A stretch of DNA of 64,000 bases from Hymenobacter glacieicola (GCF_014640315.1 NZ_BMGS01000003.1:124001-188000); one strand, 5' to 3'; counted from the stretch's first letter, positions 17,154-26,687 are shown. The notes: generated by a model from the sequence alone, not told the origin. Numbers and translations are program-made.

Positions 17154-18599
17154 CTAGCTCTTAGCCAGCGGATTGACAATGAGAACCGTACGGTTGGTTG
17201 GGCGCAGGTATTCCTGAATGGTCTTCTGCATTACGGCCGGCGTAACCTTGCGAAACTCGCCTTCCAAGGTGTTGATGCGGGCCGGGTTGTTGTCAAACAG
17301 GGCGAAGGAGGCCAGCATATCGGCGCGGCCGAAGTTGTCGGAGCCGGAAAGCTGATCATAGAGGTTGGAGCGCAACTTCACCACCGCCAAATCCAGGGTC
17401 GACTGGTCGATGCCGCCCCGGGCCAGACGGTTGATTTCCTGGTCGAGCACGCTCACGACGGAGTCCGATTTCACGGTCTGGTCGTAGGTCAGGTTGCCCA
17501 TCCAAAGCATGGGGCCGGCGTAGTTAAAGGCGTTGCCCAGGTAGTTGATGCCCCCGCTCACGTCGTCGGTGAGGCCGCGCTTCTGCACCATGGCCTGGTA
17601 GAGGCGCGAGTCTTTGCCCTGGAGCAGAATCTGGTCGAGCAGGATAAGGGCGTAGTACTCAGGGGTGTTACGCTCGGGCATGTGGTAGGCAAAAGCCAGG
17701 GCCGGCTTAGTTGCCAGCTTGTCGTCCTTGGTGAAGCGCTGCTCCTTTTCCTGACGGGGCTCCGTGAGGTCGGGCTTGGGCGGCTGCGCTACGGCCGGAA
17801 TGCCCGCAAAGTACTTCTCAACCCAAGCCTTGGCCTCAGCCGGCTCAAAGTCGCCGACCACAGCTAGGGCAGCGTTGTTGGGGGCGTAATAGGTTTTGAA
17901 GAACTGTTGGGCGTCTTCCAGGGTAGCGGCGTCGAGGTCCTTCAGGTCGCCGTAGAAGTTGTGGGCGTTGTTCCAGTTTTTGTTGGCGTACTGGGGCATG
18001 TCCAGCCACGGAAAGCCGCCGTAGGGCTGGTTAAGCACGTTCACGCGCACCTCGTTTTTGACTACCCCCTGCTGGTTGGTTAAGTTGGCCTGGTTGATGG
18101 CGAGGCCGCGCATCCGGTCGGCCTCGGCCCAGAGCATGGTTTCCAGCTTGTGGGCGGGCACTACCTCGAAGTAGTTGGTAAAGTCGAAGCGGGTAGAGCC
18201 GTTCAGAATGCCGCCGTTTTTCTGAATCAGCTGAATAAACTCCATTTTGCCAAGGTTCTGGGAGCCCTGAAACATCAGGTGCTCGAAGAGGTGGGCAAAG
18301 CCGGTGCGGTTGCGGGGCTCGTTGCGAAACCCAATGTTATAGTAGGCCGCCACGGTAGCCGTGGGCGCCGTATGGTCGGGAGAGAGGACAACTTTCAGCC
18401 CGTTCGGGAGGGTATAATATTCCACCGGAATCTGGAAGGACGCCGCCGCCGACGGAGTTGCCGGCGCCGCCTCGGCCGTGGGCGGCGGGGTCGTGCTTGT
18501 GGTGGCGACGGAAGTAGTCTTAGGGCTGCAGGCTCCGAGGGTCAGCAGGAAGGCCGCGCCCCAGCCCAGCGCATAACTTCGTGGAGTAATTGGCTTCAT
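17154..18599 (-). CDS. M16 family zinc peptidase, catalytic subunit
   Basis: A 481-residue probable lipoprotein: signal sequence with lipobox LGAC near residue 24. The inverted zinc motif HLFEHLMF (HxxEH) is near residue 105, with the third ligand Glu about 75 residues downstream in NEVRVNVLNQPYGG. The second M16 domain contains the R/Y-type substrate-binding block seen in the family (QKRGLTDDVSGG). It is expected to hydrolyse peptides in the periplasm together with the zinc-less partner encoded 122 bp downstream on the same strand. The ATG at 18599 is the natural start. Confidence 0.94.
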   Translation of the reverse strand: MKPITPRSYALGWGAAFLLTLGACSPKTTSVATTSTTPPPTAEAAPATPSAAASFQIPVEYYTLPNGLKVVLSPDHTAPTATVAAYYNIGFRNEPRNRTGFAHLFEHLMFQGSQNLGKMEFIQLIQKNGGILNGSTRFDFTNYFEVVPAHKLETMLWAEADRMRGLAINQANLTNQQGVVKNEVRVNVLNQPYGGFPWLDMPQYANKNWNNAHNFYGDLKDLDAATLEDAQQFFKTYYAPNNAALAVVGDFEPAEAKAWVEKYFAGIPAVAQPPKPDLTEPRQEKEQRFTKDDKLATKPALAFAYHMPERNTPEYYALILLDQILLQGKDSRLYQAMVQKRGLTDDVSGGINYLGNAFNYAGPMLWMGNLTYDQTVKSDSVVSVLDQEINRLARGGIDQSTLDLAVVKLRSNLYDQLSGSDNFGRADMLASFALFDNNPARINTLEGEFRKVTPAVMQKTIQEYLRPTNRTVLIVNPLAKS

Positions 18600-18984
18600 A
18601 ATCAGCGAGTAGAAAGGGTGAAGTATCCGGAATCGACCTTAACCTACACAATCTTCCGCAAAGAATTAATCCTACCCTATATAAGAAAAATAGATAATCA
18701 ACCAACCAGGTATCATCAGACCTAGCCGGCCGCTTTTGGTCAATGAAACGAATGATCAGGTGGCGTAAGCAATGTCCACCCGCAGGCTGGGCAGGCAAAA
18801 ACAGCTGGTAGCTCAGGCAAGCCCGGGCGCCTTAGTTGGCGGCAAAGCACTCCACTCACAGGCATCATCTCCTGTACTATACCTATGTAAGCCAGCTGTA
18901 CACCTATATGTAAAAGAGAAAACCCACCAACCTGCCTTCTCAGAAGACAAGCTGGTGGGTTTTTGGCGCTAGCAGCGAAACTGG
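18600..18984. other. Intergenic region with terminator
   Basis: About 385 bp between the M16 gene start and the end of the T9SS cargo gene. The only structure I see is the terminator at 18919-18964; the AT-rich part at about 18640-18720 probably contains the M16 promoter. No credible ORF. Confidence 0.5.
18919..18964 (-). terminator. Intrinsic terminator of the T9SS cargo gene
   Basis: Outer arms 18919-18929 and 18953-18963 pair (AAAACCCACCA with TGGTGGGTTTT), with a small inner hairpin around TTCT-AGAA. Read on the minus strand, the stem ends in a T run, 21 bp past the stop of the gene at 18985. Confidence 0.75.
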
Positions 18985-21225
18985 TTATTGCTTTACTACC
19001 CGTATGGTTTCTGTTGCGTTGCCCGATTTGGCTAAGCGCAACAGGTATACGCCGGGCTGCAGGTCAGTGAGGTTGTTGAGGGCCACGCTGTTGGAGCCGG
19101 CGCTCAGTACTACCCGCTGCTGCCGAATCACGCGGCCGGTGAGGTCAACCAGGGTTAGGTTGGCTTCGCTGGCACCGTTGGCGTCCATGGTCAGGTAGAG
19201 GGCATCCGTGAAAGGGTTAGGGAAGGCAGTAGCCACTTTGCCCGACTGCTGCGCGCCCCCGAAGTTCACAATTTTTGGACCGTAGAAGTGCTCAGTGCCG
19301 TTCAGGTCAATCTGGCGCAAACGGTAGTAGCGCATGCCGCTCTTGCTACCTTCCTTGTCCTCGTAGCGGTAAGTGCGCAGCCGCTCGCTGTTGGGTGTAA
19401 CGCTCGGGATAAAAGTCAGAGTCCGGAACGTGCGGCCATCATTGGATACCTGCACCTCGAAGCCTTTGCTGTTCAGCTCCATAATCGTCTGCCAGGTCAG
19501 AACCACATCCTGATTCGTGCGCTTGGCATCAAACGCCGTGAGGGTTACGGGCAGGGGCTCGGTTGCTTCGCTGAGGGTGAAGGTAGCGAAGGTGCGGACG
19601 TTGTTCTTGGTCAGTTCGTTGGTAGTCGTGTTGAGAGCGTCGCGGCCTAGCTGGCCAAACACGTCGCCCGACGAGGTAGAAACGAACAGCGCTAGGTTGT
19701 TCTCATTCAGCGACTGGTTGTTGTTGGCGAGGTTACGCGTTTCGTTATCCAGGTAACGGAACACCATGGTTGCGCTCAGGCCACCATTGTTCGTCTGCTG
19801 GTCGGCCGGCCGTACCCCAAAGATGCGACGGATGCTGGGGCGGGCGTTGGCGCCGTTATTAATGGAGGGGTAGTTTTCGCCCGTGTTGCGGGTTACAGTT
19901 ACTACACCCGGGTCATTGCCGGCAAAAGTCAGCGTCAGGCCAATGTTGCCGAAGTCCTGGGGCGTATTGATGCCAGTGGCCTGAGAAATCTTTACGAAGC
20001 CTCGCAGGTAGGTAGCGTCCGTTTCGCCAATGATACGGCCGGCCGGGATGACTACACCCGCCGCTACAGTAGCAGGGAACAACTCTACAAACGAGGTATT
20101 TACGTCACGGATGTTGGTAGACAGGATACCGCTAGTAAAGCGCAGGGTGCCGCCGGGCTGCACGGCAAAGTTGCGAACCAGCGTTTTGGTGCCGCCGCCG
20201 GCAATTACAATGTTCACAAAGCCTGAAGCTGAACCGCTAATTTCCTGATCAGTACCGGCAAAGGTTATTGTCGTGTTTTCGCGCTGAATGAAGCTATCCT
20301 GGATGTTGCTGAAGTTGCGGTACACCTCTAGGTTGCCTACTACCAAACGCGTGATGGAGCGCTGAGCTTGGCTGCTGCCCTGCATAATCAGGTCACGGGT
20401 TTGGGCCGGACCCGAACCAGTGTTGTTGTAGCCTTCTACCGGCGTAACCACGTCGCGGAAGGTACCATCGGCATTCTGGATGCGGGTAGTCGTGGTGCTG
20501 TTAGGCTTAATGGCGTTGCTATAGATGTTGGGGTACTGCACCGTAGAGCCCGAGCCGAAGTCCGGAATAGTAGCATCCTTACCAGGATTTGGCACACCGT
20601 TCGTCCAGTTAGCGGCATCAAACCAGTTATCGTTCTTGCCACCCGTCCAGGTAGTAGACGTTGGCGGCTCAGTAGGGCGGGTACCGGTTACGGTGAAGCT
20701 AGCCCGGTAGAACGTGGTAGGCGGGTCCGAGATGGTAAAGTCATCCCCCGAAATGGAGTTGCTGCCATCCGCCGCGAATTGCACACTCAGTGTGTAAGAG
20801 CCAGAGGTCAGTCCGTTGAGCACGTTAACGTTGCCAGTAGTGGCCGCAAAGGTGCGGGTACCACCGTTGACGCTAGTCTGCGTGAGCGTGATAGTGCCAG
20901 TTGAAATATTTGTGGTGCTGTTCGAAAGGCGAATTCTGTACAGAAGCCGAGCACCATTAATAACATCCGGGTTAGACTCGGTGGTGGCTATCGTGCCTCC
21001 ATTCAGCAGCAGTGTGGTCGTAAAGCTGGTGATATCGAAGGTGCCTAGGTTGGCTCCGCCGAAGGCAGGGCTAGGTAAGCCGCCCTTGCCGCCAAATGTT
21101 TCGTTTCCACTACCGCGGTCAATGATAACTGTGCTGCCAGTGATGCTGCTATTATCCTGAGCAGCGGCCCGGTAGGAAGAGCCTACTAGTAGGAAGAAAG
21201 CTAGAAAAGCCAGAAAAGCACGCAT
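18985..21225 (-). CDS. Secreted protein with type IX secretion sorting domain
   Basis: 746 residues. A signal peptide (about 1-23, ending AAAQ) is followed by a long Ser/Thr/Asn/Gly-rich beta-type region; one segment, WTGGKNDNWFDAANWTNGVP, is a block often seen in Bacteroidota surface proteins. The last 80 residues form a T9SS type A sorting domain: AFPNPFTDALYLTM, then LTLVDLTGRVIRQQ, then LQPGVYLLRLAKSG and a basic end. The protein is therefore predicted to cross the outer membrane by the type IX system and be attached or released at the surface. No catalytic domain is recognised, so an adhesive or structural role is only a guess. The ATG at 21225 starts at the signal peptide. Confidence 0.88.
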   Translation of the reverse strand: MRAFLAFLAFFLLVGSSYRAAAQDNSSITGSTVIIDRGSGNETFGGKGGLPSPAFGGANLGTFDITSFTTTLLLNGGTIATTESNPDVINGARLLYRIRLSNSTTNISTGTITLTQTSVNGGTRTFAATTGNVNVLNGLTSGSYTLSVQFAADGSNSISGDDFTISDPPTTFYRASFTVTGTRPTEPPTSTTWTGGKNDNWFDAANWTNGVPNPGKDATIPDFGSGSTVQYPNIYSNAIKPNSTTTTRIQNADGTFRDVVTPVEGYNNTGSGPAQTRDLIMQGSSQAQRSITRLVVGNLEVYRNFSNIQDSFIQRENTTITFAGTDQEISGSASGFVNIVIAGGGTKTLVRNFAVQPGGTLRFTSGILSTNIRDVNTSFVELFPATVAAGVVIPAGRIIGETDATYLRGFVKISQATGINTPQDFGNIGLTLTFAGNDPGVVTVTRNTGENYPSINNGANARPSIRRIFGVRPADQQTNNGGLSATMVFRYLDNETRNLANNNQSLNENNLALFVSTSSGDVFGQLGRDALNTTTNELTKNNVRTFATFTLSEATEPLPVTLTAFDAKRTNQDVVLTWQTIMELNSKGFEVQVSNDGRTFRTLTFIPSVTPNSERLRTYRYEDKEGSKSGMRYYRLRQIDLNGTEHFYGPKIVNFGGAQQSGKVATAFPNPFTDALYLTMDANGASEANLTLVDLTGRVIRQQRVVLSAGSNSVALNNLTDLQPGVYLLRLAKSGNATETIRVVKQ

Positions 21226-21691
21226 GAGCGTTCTGGTATTCCAACATTGGGAAGAGGAGAGAAAAGGAGTAAGTGTGTTCACTGCAAACAAGTAGCTATT
21301 GAGTTAATTGAAAATTTTCCCAAACCAGTTGGCCTATACTGTACTAGGCTCGGTCAGTTGTGGGCGCATATACGGTCGACCTTGGATAAGGCTGCCTTTT
21401 TTTCAAATATTTTTCTATTGTATCTTAATAATACCATATACACTATGCATACCAAAATGGGACTACATTTTCCCAAAAACAATTTAGTTCATGTTACAGC
21501 CTATTTTTTTATAACTTTTCTTATATCATATAACACAAATATTAGCACTCCCAGCCTATAAAAATTTCTTCATTATTCTACATTTACAATACACTGTGTC
21601 CCACTTGTGCGGCTGCCTTTTTCTAAATGAGGCTCATATCAGCGTCTTCGAACGCACCGCCACGAACTCACAGTAAGGCAGCCTGAGCAGC
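21226..21691. other. AT-rich intergenic region
   Basis: About 466 bp, strikingly AT-rich between about 21290 and 21600, upstream of the T9SS cargo gene and downstream of the bestrophin gene. It probably holds the cargo gene promoter. A 104-codon plus-strand ORF here (21247-21561) has no recognisable features and unusual composition; I do not call it a gene. Confidence 0.4.
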
Positions 21692-22615
21692 CTAGTGGAT
21701 AATGCTGTAGGGCACGGCAGGCAGCTTCTTTTTTTGCTCGTGAAGCTCTACCCGTAGCACATCGTGCACGCTCACCCGGATGCGGTTTGCTATCTGCGAA
21801 ATGGGTAAGTCGTTGCTGTCTAGGCCAAAGGGCTGTTCTATTTCGGTGCCAATCATTTCCAGTCCCAGCATCACGTAGGCTCCAATCATGGTGATGGGCA
21901 CCATGAAATAGCCCGTGGTGCTCACTAGCACAATGGGCATGATGGCAATGAAGATGGTAATGAACATCTTGATGAAAAAGCTGTACGAGAAGGGAATAGG
22001 TGTGGCCTTGATTCGCTCGCAGGAGCCGTTCACCTCCATCATGCCCAGCAAGTGGGGCTTGATGGTGAGCAGATGGGTAGGGGTAATAATCTCAACTTGG
22101 CGCAGTTGCTCCAGGCTTTCCTGCAGTACGGCCACAAGGCAGGTGGTCACGCTTTCGGTGGTGTGCAGGCGCTCCATGATGTCGGGGGTAGCCTCCAGCT
22201 GATCGAAGTTGACGCGGCCGCGCAGAGTGCCCTTCAGTGCCAGCGGGAAGTTGGAAATCAGGGCCGCGAAGTAGCGCCGACTGGCCACCGCGTCGCGCGG
22301 CAGCACGGCGTTAATCTCCATGGCTACTCCCCGGCAGTGCGACACCAATTGGCCCCATAGCCGCCGCCCTTCATAGTACCGGTCGTAGGCCGTGTTGGTG
22401 CGGAACACCAGCAGCAGGCTTAGCATAATGCCCAGAAAGGAAAAGTACTCCCTGCCGATAGTCAGGTTGAGGGCGTGAAACTTCAGGGTGGTAGTGGCGA
22501 TGGCCGTGCCATAAACCCCCACCATGGCCACGCGGAACAGCAGCAGCTTGATAACTTCCGACGTGTGAAAATGCCACAGGGCTTTCCACCATTCCCCAGG
22601 TTTATAAACAATCAT
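21692..22615 (-). CDS. Bestrophin family ion channel protein
   Basis: A 307-residue membrane protein of the bestrophin/YneE family, pentameric anion- or cation-selective channels. Typical features are the N-terminal block with conserved aromatics (KPGEWWKALWHFHTSEV), the SFLGIMLSLLLVFRTNTAYDRYYEGRRLWGQL-type region with FRTNTAYDRYYEGR, and the later PITMIGAYVMLGLEMIGTEIEQPFG block. Four hydrophobic segments are seen. The ATG at 22615 begins right at the conserved N-terminus; an upstream start would add 11 residues. Its ion preference is unknown. Confidence 0.9.
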   Translation of the reverse strand: MIVYKPGEWWKALWHFHTSEVIKLLLFRVAMVGVYGTAIATTTLKFHALNLTIGREYFSFLGIMLSLLLVFRTNTAYDRYYEGRRLWGQLVSHCRGVAMEINAVLPRDAVASRRYFAALISNFPLALKGTLRGRVNFDQLEATPDIMERLHTTESVTTCLVAVLQESLEQLRQVEIITPTHLLTIKPHLLGMMEVNGSCERIKATPIPFSYSFFIKMFITIFIAIMPIVLVSTTGYFMVPITMIGAYVMLGLEMIGTEIEQPFGLDSNDLPISQIANRIRVSVHDVLRVELHEQKKKLPAVPYSIIH

Positions 22616-22806
22616 TGCAGAGCCATTTAGGTGGGCCTGCAACGCCAAATGGTCGAGTTAGGTTAGGGTTATTTTTGCCTTGCTGGGTGGTTGAGCTTTC
22701 CGGACTATTTCCTGCTTTTACGAAAAAACACTACCCCACTACCGAGGGCAAATCCCAGATTTACAGCGGGGTAGACTCGTAGCCAGCCGGACGAAATCGG
22801 CCGTGC

Positions 22807-24144
22807 CTATTTTTCCACCTTCAGGGTAGCCGGCCGTGTCGTAAACTCAAACATTTCGCCGTGGGGCATGATGGTGATTTGACCAAACTCGCGGATCATC
22901 ATCTTGTAACTCTCCCCCACCGGCCTGATTTTCCGGTCGAGGTCATAGAGGCCGCAGGCGTTAACGGCCAGGCGCTTCTCGGCCAGGCTGATGTCCCAGT
23001 CGAGTTGGTCGAGGAGGCTGTACCAGGTGAAGCCAACGACGGGCACGCCATCCTGGCGGATGCGCTGCACGTTGACCCACTGCTTCCAGAGCCAGCACTC
23101 GGCGTCTTTGGCGTTAAAGGTGTTGGTTTCGGTGTGCATCACGGGTTTGCGGTACCGCTCGTAGTACTGGCGCGTCATGGTGTACCAGCCCAGCACATCT
23201 TCGGCCGCGCACCAGTCGCCGTTGGGCTTGATAATCCGCTCGTTACGACCGTAGTAGTCATTGCCCATGATTTGGTAGCCGGGTGGCTCACCGGCCATAA
23301 ACCAGTCGAGTTCCTGACGCGTCAGGCCGTTATCAAGGCAGTAAATCAGCACTTCCGAGTCGATGGGATGGGCGTAGAGCAAGTCCAGGGACAGGAACCG
23401 CAGCTTATTCAGCAAACAGATTTCCGGGGTGGGCACGGCGCGCATCTCGTGCACATACTCCGCCGATTCGCTTTGCACGATAACGCAGTCGGGGCGGTAC
23501 TTGGCAATCTGCTGGTTGCCCATGATGCTGGCCGCCGCAATATGCTTCATGGCCGTAATAAAGGCCCGGTCGTCCTTGAGCTGCTCGTTCCAGATACCAT
23601 CCTTGGCGGAAGCCCGGGCCGTGACGTAAATCTCGTTTACGGGAGTGTAAAAGCGCACCCAGGGGTAGCGCCGGGCCACGGCGCCGCAGTACTCCGCAAA
23701 GTGCACCGGCAGCTCCGGGTTCTGAAAGTTGCCAATCCAGTCGGGCACCCCAAAGTGCATCAGGTCAAGAATGGGCGTGATACCCAAGCGCTTGATTTCG
23801 GCCATGGCCTTATCGGCAAACTCCCAGTCGAACCGGCCCGGCGCCTGATGAATAAGGTAGTAGGGTAGATTATAGCGCAGCACCTTGAGCCCCAACTCCT
23901 TAACCAGGGCCAGGTCTTCCTTGTAGCGGGCGTAGTGGTCGGTTTCGGCCAGCAAGTCGCGCCGGATGGTGCCGCCCGCAATAGTGGGGTAAGAACACTC
24001 AATTCCGGTGGCAAACATGAAGTTACCCGCGTTGCCGGTGGGTAGGCCGCTGCCATCGTGCCCCGCCGCGCCGCCGTACTCGTCGCCCTCGTACAGGCCG
24101 TCGCCGAAGTTGTCCTTGATGTGCGTTAAAAAGCTTTTGGCCAT
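22807..24144 (-). CDS. Family 1-like glycoside hydrolase (atypical active-site blocks)
   Basis: 445 residues with a (beta/alpha)8 glycosidase pattern. The acid/base Glu is probably in RFYTPVNEIYVTA (classical GH1 enzymes have TxNEP), and the nucleophile Glu in KPVMHTETNTFNAKD (classical I/V-TENG). The order and spacing of the two Glu fit GH1, but both flanking blocks diverge, so the substrate may differ from simple beta-glucosides. No signal peptide is visible, so it is probably cytoplasmic. It is the last gene of a cluster with a GMC oxidoreductase and a gluconate dehydrogenase subunit, suggesting carbohydrate oxidation. The ATG at 24144 was chosen because upstream codons run through repeat-like intergenic DNA. 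Confidence 0.78.
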   Translation of the reverse strand: MAKSFLTHIKDNFGDGLYEGDEYGGAAGHDGSGLPTGNAGNFMFATGIECSYPTIAGGTIRRDLLAETDHYARYKEDLALVKELGLKVLRYNLPYYLIHQAPGRFDWEFADKAMAEIKRLGITPILDLMHFGVPDWIGNFQNPELPVHFAEYCGAVARRYPWVRFYTPVNEIYVTARASAKDGIWNEQLKDDRAFITAMKHIAAASIMGNQQIAKYRPDCVIVQSESAEYVHEMRAVPTPEICLLNKLRFLSLDLLYAHPIDSEVLIYCLDNGLTRQELDWFMAGEPPGYQIMGNDYYGRNERIIKPNGDWCAAEDVLGWYTMTRQYYERYRKPVMHTETNTFNAKDAECWLWKQWVNVQRIRQDGVPVVGFTWYSLLDQLDWDISLAEKRLAVNACGLYDLDRKIRPVGESYKMMIREFGQITIMPHGEMFEFTTRPATLKVEK

Positions 24145-24153
24145 GGGGCAATA

Positions 24154-24246
24154 GTTGTCAGGGGTCGGGGGTTGATTGGCAGTTGTTGGTCCAGAGTGCG
24201 TTGGAAGTGGGCATACGCTGACAACTGACAGCTGGCACCTGACAAC
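24154..24246. repeat. Short inverted repeat between GMC and glycosidase genes
   Basis: GTTGTCAGG at 24154-24162 is the reverse complement of CCTGACAAC at 24238-24246, and several TTGTC/GACAA pieces lie between them. It fills the gap between the two genes and resembles remnants of a dispersed intergenic repeat. Function unknown. Confidence 0.45.
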
Positions 24247-24251
24247 AGGAA

Positions 24252-25943
24252 TCATCTATCCAGCCGCTGCTGGGCAGCCAGAAATTTGTCGGCGGTACGC
24301 AGGCTCAGGGCCATGATGGTGAGGGCCGGGTTGACGCTGAGGGCGCTGGGGAACACGGAGTTGTCGCAGATGTAGAGGTTGGGCACATCAAAGGCGCGGC
24401 CCTCGGCATTTACCACGGCATCGTCGCCGGAGAGGCCCATGCGGGCGGTACCAATGGTATGGGCATAGCGCTCAAAAGCCCAGATGTCGCGGGCGCCGGC
24501 CGCTTCCCAAATCTGACGCATCAGCTTTTCGGCGTGGGCGTTCATGCGCTGCTCGTTTTCCTGGGCCGTGAAGTGCACGCGCGGCTTGGGCAAACCGCGC
24601 ACATCCTTTTCCTCGGCCAGCTCCAGGAAGTTGTTGTCGTGGGGCAGACAGTCGCCGAGGATGTTGATGCCGGCAGTATGGTTGTAGCTGCGCATGTAGT
24701 CGCGCAGGGGCTGACCCCAGAGCTTACGCTTGCGAGCCATTTGAGAGGCAAACGTAACGGGCATTACACCAATGCTTTGCAGCAGGTAGCCGCCCGCAAA
24801 ATCAGCATCCGGGGGCCGGTGGGTGTCCTCCGAAATCAGCCCGCCCGGAATGCCTTTGTAAGGTCGGATATCCTCCTCGAAGGTGCCCCACACCTGCATG
24901 CCGGGGTGGGCCATAAAGTTCTTGCCCACCTGCCCGCTGGTAAGGGCCAGCTCATTGAGCAGCAGTAGGCGGGGTGTTTCCACGGCCCCGGCGCACAGAA
25001 ACAGGTGGCGGCAACGCTGGCGTTTTTGCTCCCCGTGCTGGGTGTACACTACCGCCGTTACGCGGCCCCGGGCGTCGCGCTCAATTTCCGTTACATAAGC
25101 CTCAGCCCGGATTTCAGCGCCGTGGGCTTCGGCCAGGGGCAGGAAGGTAACGTCCATACTGGCTTTGGCCCCGCGGTTGCAGCCAGCCTGGCAGAAGCCC
25201 CGATTGGTGCAGGCTTCGCGCCAGCCAATGCCTTCCTGGTAGTAGCGCGCCGACAGCGCCGCATTGGCAGCCGGTGAGGTTCGGATGCCCAAGTCCGCGC
25301 AGGCTTTCTGCATGAGCAGGGCGGCCCCGTTCAAGGGTAGCGGCACCAGGGGGTAGCCCGTGCGGCGCTTGGCATCCCAGGGGTAGGGCGTGGGCCCGCT
25401 GATACCCAGAAAGTGCTCCAGTTCCTCGTAATACGGCTCCAATTCCTCCACGCCGAAAGGCCAATCGACCCCCTTGCCAAAATCAGTGAACAGGCGCAGG
25501 TCGCCGCGGTGGGCGCGCGGGGTGTAGGCGGTGTAGTGCAGCGTGGAGCCGCCCACACCAGTACCGGAGTTGTTGTTGCCAAAAGCTACCGGGTTGCGGC
25601 CCGCCGATAGGCGCTCATCGTTCCAGAACAGGAAGTGCTGGGCTTTTTCGTCGGTGGCGTAGTCGCGGGTAGGGTCGCGGCGGGGACCGGCTTCCAGGGC
25701 CACTACCTTCAGGCCGGCCATGGCCAGGCGGGCCAGTAGGGGCGCACCACCGGCCCCGGTGCCAATAACTACGCAGTCCACCTCATCCACGGGGTCGGGC
25801 AAGGGGGCAGGCTGCTCCAGCTCCACGGGGGCTTCGGCCAGCAAGCCAGCGTTTTCGGCCAAGATGCTTTTCAGCAAAGGATCCTGTATTTCCGGTTTGA
25901 CGGGGTTCAGAACGCCTTCCTCCAGAACTTCTTCGTCGGGCAT
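24252..25943 (-). CDS. GMC family oxidoreductase
   Basis: A 563-residue FAD-dependent alcohol/sugar dehydrogenase of the glucose-methanol-choline family. The dinucleotide-binding motif is in DCVVIGTGAGGAPLLARLAM with the following Glu in VALEAGPRRDP. A GMC substrate block GVGGSTLHY and the C-terminal GMC_oxred_C region (TIGTARMG, then NLYICDNSVFPSALSVNPALT) are clear; the conserved active-site His and Asn lie in these blocks. The gene upstream encodes a gluconate 2-dehydrogenase subunit 3-like protein, the usual small partner for membrane-linked GMC dehydrogenases. A start at 25943 places the N-terminus about 50 residues before the FAD motif; an earlier in-frame start at 26072 is possible but would run through AT-poor leader. 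Confidence 0.9.
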   Translation of the reverse strand: MPDEEVLEEGVLNPVKPEIQDPLLKSILAENAGLLAEAPVELEQPAPLPDPVDEVDCVVIGTGAGGAPLLARLAMAGLKVVALEAGPRRDPTRDYATDEKAQHFLFWNDERLSAGRNPVAFGNNNSGTGVGGSTLHYTAYTPRAHRGDLRLFTDFGKGVDWPFGVEELEPYYEELEHFLGISGPTPYPWDAKRRTGYPLVPLPLNGAALLMQKACADLGIRTSPAANAALSARYYQEGIGWREACTNRGFCQAGCNRGAKASMDVTFLPLAEAHGAEIRAEAYVTEIERDARGRVTAVVYTQHGEQKRQRCRHLFLCAGAVETPRLLLLNELALTSGQVGKNFMAHPGMQVWGTFEEDIRPYKGIPGGLISEDTHRPPDADFAGGYLLQSIGVMPVTFASQMARKRKLWGQPLRDYMRSYNHTAGINILGDCLPHDNNFLELAEEKDVRGLPKPRVHFTAQENEQRMNAHAEKLMRQIWEAAGARDIWAFERYAHTIGTARMGLSGDDAVVNAEGRAFDVPNLYICDNSVFPSALSVNPALTIMALSLRTADKFLAAQQRLDR

Positions 25944-26064
25944 AAAGAGAGGTAGTAATTGAGTGGTTAGGCGGGGTAGTAAACTGGTAAGATGCTGGGC
26001 TAGTGGGTTTTTCGGGCCACCGGCGGGTAGGGCGCCATCAGCGCGGTTCAGGCCGGTAGCACAA

Positions 26065-26090
26065 AAACTCACTAGTTCACCAGCTCACTA
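26065..26090 (-). repeat. GTGA three-frame stop repeat after gluconate dehydrogenase subunit gene
   Basis: On the minus strand, the stop codon TAG (26090-26088) runs straight into three 8-nt-spaced TGA triplets in the form TGAGCTGGTGAACTAGTGAG. The spacing of eight puts them in all three reading frames. No second hairpin arm is seen here, unlike the copies at 8264 and 36842. Confidence 0.6.
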
Positions 26091-26687
26091 CTTTGCCGCC
26101 TCCGGCTCGCGGGCTTCTAGTTGATTGGGCTCAAGGTGGTGCCAGCCGGACACGTCGGCCATGCCCACGTAGCCGATTTCCTCCTGAGCCAGTGGGTGCG
26201 AGTAGTAGTCCTCCGTTAGCTCGGCCAGCAGTTCTTCAAAAAACCGGTCGATGGGCAGGTGCTGCCAGTTTTCGCCGGGGGCCGTACCGTTGGCGACGGC
26301 CGCTATAATCTGGTCTTGCTCAGGTTCGGGCAGCTGCACGAAAGGCCGCTGAAATAGCGCCTGGGCGGCCTGGTTGATGCCTCCCAGGCCCAGGCGGTAG
26401 GCTTCCCGATCGGGCGGCATGGCATCATAGCGCCAGCCGTCGGAGTCGCCCTGAGCCAGCCGCTTATCCACTACCGGGGCCAGCTCGATAGGCTCTGGGC
26501 GCTCGGGCTGGGGATAAATACGCGCGGCTACGGCCCGCAGCAGCTGATAGGTAGCCTCGTCGAAGAACTGGGGCGGGTGCACCGAGGTATCTAGGCGAGG
26601 CAGCAAGGCGGCGCGGGTAGCTTCCGTCACGAGGTCGGTCTGGAGCAGGGCGCGCACGGTGCCGTCGGGGTAGTGAGGGGAAGCCAT
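26088..26687 (-). CDS. Gluconate 2-dehydrogenase subunit 3 family protein
   Basis: 199 residues matching the gluconate 2-dehydrogenase subunit 3 family: a QFFDEATYQLLRAVAARIYPQ block near residue 40, a central LAQGDSDGWRYDAMPPD block, and the C-terminal FFEELLAELTEDYYSHPL helix. In characterised three-subunit dehydrogenases this small subunit accompanies the FAD-containing GMC subunit and is often exported with it. Here there is no obvious twin-arginine or Sec signal, and no cytochrome c subunit is encoded nearby, so the electron acceptor is unclear. It sits 145 bp upstream of the GMC gene start on the same strand, which supports a complex. Confidence 0.87.
   Translation of the reverse strand: MASPHYPDGTVRALLQTDLVTEATRAALLPRLDTSVHPPQFFDEATYQLLRAVAARIYPQPERPEPIELAPVVDKRLAQGDSDGWRYDAMPPDREAYRLGLGGINQAAQALFQRPFVQLPEPEQDQIIAAVANGTAPGENWQHLPIDRFFEELLAELTEDYYSHPLAQEEIGYVGMADVSGWHHLEPNQLEAREPEAAK

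Noticed and set aside
21247..21561. A 104-codon plus-strand ORF in AT-rich DNA
   Set aside because: No motif, base composition of a promoter region, and it starts antisense to the T9SS cargo leader.
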